Source: Bacilli bacterium
GTDB taxonomy: Bacteria; Bacillota_I; Bacilli_A; RF39; UBA660
Length of the DNA stretch: 16,467 bases
Direction: 5' to 3'
NCBI GenBank assembly: GCA_028703035.1
Contig: JAQVNR010000027.1
Span: forward strand, 1 to 16,467
Position numbers and translations under genes: made by a program
Shown: positions 14,473 to 16,467 of the stretch, in pieces
Layout: each line of letters begins with the position of its first letter
Position numbering within the stretch: the first letter of the stretch is position 1
Notes under the pieces: model-generated
The model's database searches: none
What the model saw: the letters and a program-made list of their open reading frames with translations, nothing else
Told to the model about the DNA's origin: nothing

Positions 14473-15302
14473 TTAATTAAACTTTTTATATTTGTTAAAG
14501 ATATAATAGGTTATTAAACTTACAAAAGTAATCAAGACTATTATGGATGGAAAATATATTCCAGTCGGCGGATTTTCTTTAATAATAGGTGCGGTTGTTG
14601 TAGTTGTAGTTGTCGTAACTTCTTTAGGCTCTGAAGTAGTAGTAACAGGTATATTTTCCTCATCAGGAAGATTTGCTAAATCAATCTCGAATTTAAACGA
14701 AGTCTCATCAATTTTAGTAACAGTTACTCCTTCGTCTGCTAAATTAAATCCATTTCCTTCGTAAATATACGGATTATCTACAACAATAAATTCGCCTTTT
14801 GGGTAGCCTCGAAACTGGCCATAGGCATCAATCACTGAAAGAATTCAACATATTTAAGATTTTCACAATCTTGCTCTGTTGCTTCGTCTTCAAAATACAT
14901 TAATCTTAATGAAGATGAAGTCTCTTCATTAATAATTAATGGTTGAATAATTATCGGCGCATTATGATTGAAACTAGTTGCACTTAATTCACCATAAAAA
15001 ATATTAAAAATTAATATACTATCGTTTAAATTACCCTCAATACTGTCCCATATATAATCGTATGGATCCGATAGCAGTGACATAGATCCGTCCACTAATA
15101 TTGAACCCTCGTCAATTGAAGAAAGAGTTTGCATAAATATATCAGTATAATTTTCTTTTAATTGTCCCACATAAAAGTCGCCATAATTATTACTGTTTAT
15201 TTTCATTACCAAATCCTCTAAAGAAATATTTTTAGCTGAAACTTGATTAATTCCAAAAAAACTTAAAATTAGTAGCAGTAATAAATATTTTAGTTTCTTC
15301 AT
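14473..15302 (-). pseudogene. Broken surface gene A: Thr-rich NPPTG sortase substrate with a 1-nt deletion
   Basis: Intact form would be about 276 aa. The N-terminal signal peptide (MKKLKYLLLLLILSFFGINQ, then VSAK) has a likely cut after VSA. A novel N-terminal region and RGYPKGEFIVVDNPYIYEG follow. Then comes a Thr stalk (eight consecutive Thr), the sorting motif NPPTG, a hydrophobic span and the tail KYKKFN, the layout of a sortase-anchored wall protein. ATG at 15302 is preferred over a GTG nine bases upstream, since AGGTGA is its ribosome site. The frame breaks near 14845-14850: compared with copy B one base is missing, so the first frame ends at TGA (14832-14834) and the rest continues in another frame. 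A GTG overlaps that TGA, so re-initiation is possible but unproven. Confidence 0.8.
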
Positions 15303-15324
15303 TATTTTCACCTCTATTATTTAC

Positions 15325-15333
15325 ATTATAACA
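15325..15333 (-). promoter_or_regulatory. Promoter of copy A (extended -10)
   Basis: TGTTATAAT on the minus strand, 23 nt before the ATG at 15302, with AGGTGA between them. No convincing -35. Identical in copy B. Confidence 0.55.
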
Positions 15334-15387
15334 ACATTAGAATAAAAAGCTAGGCTTTTTCTAATTTTTTTAATTAAATAGTAAAAG

Positions 15388-15480
15388 ATAGCTCTATAGC
15401 CAAATTGTCCCCCAAAAAATATATCATTACTTTTAAATTTTCTTGGCTATAAATATAACTTTGTTATTATTTTGAGCTAT
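15388..15480. repeat. Two-part inverted repeat between the surface-gene copies
   Basis: ATAGCTC-TATAGCCAA (15388-15403) is complementary in two blocks to TTGGCTATA (15443-15451) and GAGCTAT (15474-15480), with an extra 22 nt between the right-hand blocks. It could fold in RNA or be a decayed mobile-element end. It overlaps the coding-like remnant. Confidence 0.45.
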
Positions 15481-15570
15481 TACTGGAAAAATATAACCAT
15501 TTTGGCCAATAAACTTTTCTTCTATTCTGGAAGCAACATCAAAAAATAAATTATATAAAAAAAACATCAT
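15433..15570 (-). pseudogene. Short coding-like remnant (45 codons) between the two surface copies
   Basis: An open frame runs from an ATG inside the terminator of copy B to a TAA at 15433. The text from FFDVASRIEEKFIGQNGY through IFPVIAQNNNKVIFIAKKI reads like the C-terminal end of a real protein, with mixed charged and hydrophobic residues, more than like random AT-rich translation. No ribosome site precedes the ATGs. Most likely the 3' stub of a gene otherwise lost when the flanking copies recombined; family not recognised. This and the inverted repeat are all that is seen in 15334-15556. Confidence 0.35.
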
Positions 15571-15578
15571 AATGATGC
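15557..15578 (-). terminator. Terminator after broken surface gene B
   Basis: Same CATCAT-A-ATGATG hairpin with eight A on the plus strand as at 14448-14469, directly behind the stop of copy B. Confidence 0.7.
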
Positions 15579-16412
15579 TTATAAATTAAACTTTTTATAT
15601 TTAATAAAAATATAATAGGTTATTAAACTTACAAAAGTAATCAAGACTATTATGGATGGAAAATATATTCCAGTTGGCGGATTTTCTTTAATAATAGGTG
15701 CGGTTGTTGTAGTTGTAGTTGTCGTGACTTCTTTAGGCTCTGAAGTAGTAGTAACAGGTATATTTTCCTCATCAGGAAGATTTGCTAAATCAATCTCTAA
15801 TTTAAACGAAGACTCATTAATTTTAGTAACGGTTACTCCTTCATCTGCTAAATTAAATCCCTTTCCTTCGTAAGTATACGGATTATCTACAGCAATAAAT
15901 TCGCCTTTTGGGTAGCCTCGAAACTGGCCATAGGCATCAAGCACTGAAAGAATTGTGATATATTTAACATTTTTATAATCTTGGTCTGTTGCTTCATCTT
16001 TAAAATACATTAATTTTATTGAAGATGAAGTATCTTGATTAGCAACTAATAGTTAAAAAACTTCCGTTGCATTTAAATCAAAATTAGCTCCATATTCTAA
16101 ATCAAAATAAATATAAAAGCTTAATATACTATTATTTAAAGTACCATGGATATAGTCCGTAATATAATCATATGGATCCGATAGTGGTGCCATATTTCCA
16201 TCCACAAATAAGTCGCCATAATCAATTGAGGCAATAGATATCATATACATATCAGTATAATTTTCTTTTAACTGTCCAATATAATAGTCGCCATAATTAT
16301 TACTGTTTATTTTCTTTACCAAATCCTCTAAAGAAATATCTTTAGCTGAAACTTGATTAATTCCAAAAAAACTTAAAATTAGTAGCAGTAATAAATATTT
16401 TAGTTTCTTCAT
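15579..16412 (-). pseudogene. Broken surface gene B: NPPTG sortase substrate with an in-frame nonsense codon
   Basis: Paralogue of copy A, 277 codons plus stop if read through. The first residues are identical to copy A (signal peptide ending VSAK), and SLEDLVKKINSNNYGD and LSDPYDYI are shared. The C-terminal half shares YPKGEF, the Thr stalk, NPPTG and the tail KYKKFNL. Codon alignment with copy A is gap-free around the lesion: copy A has CAA (Gln) where copy B has TAA at 16053-16055, codon 120. The downstream part stays in frame and has kept its coding sense. An ATG at 16010 lies in frame after the stop but has no good ribosome site. A point mutation, phase state or sequence error would all look the same here. 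Confidence 0.8.
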
Positions 16413-16434
16413 TATTTTCACCTCTATTATTTAC

Positions 16435-16443
16435 ATTATAACA
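16435..16443 (-). promoter_or_regulatory. Promoter of copy B (extended -10)
   Basis: TGTTATAAT on the minus strand, 23 nt before the ATG at 16412, same as in copy A. Bases 16444-16467 repeat the upstream region of copy A. Confidence 0.55.
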
Positions 16444-16467
16444 ACATTAGAATAAAAAGCTAGGCTT

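Larger units (their letters stand above)
14448..16467 (-). repeat. Tandem duplication of an NPPTG surface gene (14448-15357 and 15557-16467)
   Basis: Both units start with the same terminator hairpin and share the C-terminal coding half, the first roughly 30 codons, and the upstream region through AAGCTAGGCTT, which is cut by the window end in copy B. The ATGs are 1110 bp apart. The middle of the coding region has diverged much more than either end. Confidence 0.9.

Noticed and set aside
14543..14764. Plus-strand frame rich in Val (and its twin at 15652-15873)
   Set aside because: It is the antisense of the Thr-codon stalk of the surface pseudogenes; no ribosome site or family match.
1..16467. 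Mollicutes-type code with TGA as Trp
   Set aside because: TGA ends spoIIGA exactly at the sigE ATG and ends surface gene 1 one base before the lspA ATG; Trp in conserved motifs is TGG.

Overview
The window comes from a very AT-rich bacterium of the Bacillota, most likely class Bacilli and possibly one of the uncultured gut lineages close to Erysipelotrichales/RF39. The evidence is the low GC content, strong AGGAGG-type ribosome binding sites, TTGACA/TATAAT promoters, LexA boxes of the Bacillus type, and a cell-division/sporulation cluster in Bacillus order. TGA is used as a stop (spoIIGA, surface gene 1, the 46-aa gene) and Trp is TGG, so this is not a Mollicutes code. No rRNA, tRNA, CRISPR array, transposase or riboswitch was seen.

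Left part, mostly + strand (1-3400): the 3' end of a NatB-like ABC-2 permease, then murC (peptidoglycan precursor ligase) ending in a terminator. Next is a divergent SOS locus. lexA runs rightward. A 46-codon single-span membrane protein gene runs leftward. Two LexA-box-like sites lie in the shared promoter region. The layout matches lexA/yneA of Bacillus and lexA/sosA of Staphylococcus, so the small protein is a candidate SOS division inhibitor of minimal size.

Middle part (3400-6320): a rhomboid protease (- strand), a divergent TspO/MBR-like membrane protein without any tryptophan (+ strand), and rluD-lspA (- strand).

A surface-protein insertion follows (6321-9184, - strand): two tandem secreted or anchored proteins of about 447 aa, each with its own promoter. 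Their first 311 residues are nearly identical and their C-termini differ sharply. Within the C-termini, a 25-codon segment is GC-rich and C-ending in a way unlike the surrounding DNA. This looks like a variable or hypermutated ligand-binding region, though no diversity-generating machinery is in the window.

Right part (9185-14400, - strand): ftsA-ftsZ // spoIIGA-sigE - 51-aa membrane protein - sigG - ylmC. This is the Bacillus subtilis order (ftsA ftsZ ... spoIIGA sigE sigG ... ylmC ... lspA rluD). Here the ylmC-lspA interval, which in B. subtilis holds sepF, divIVA and ileS, is occupied by the two surface genes. FtsA/FtsZ build the division ring. SpoIIGA is the protease that activates pro-SigE in the mother cell, and SigG is the late forespore sigma factor. 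The lineage therefore encodes, or recently encoded, endospore regulation.

Right end (14450-16467, - strand): two tandem copies of a threonine-rich NPPTG sortase-substrate surface protein. Both are broken by different lesions, one by a 1-nt deletion and the other by a CAA-to-TAA nonsense codon. A short coding remnant and an inverted repeat lie between them. Surface-gene duplication and decay on both flanks of the division/sporulation cluster is the main accessory theme of this window.
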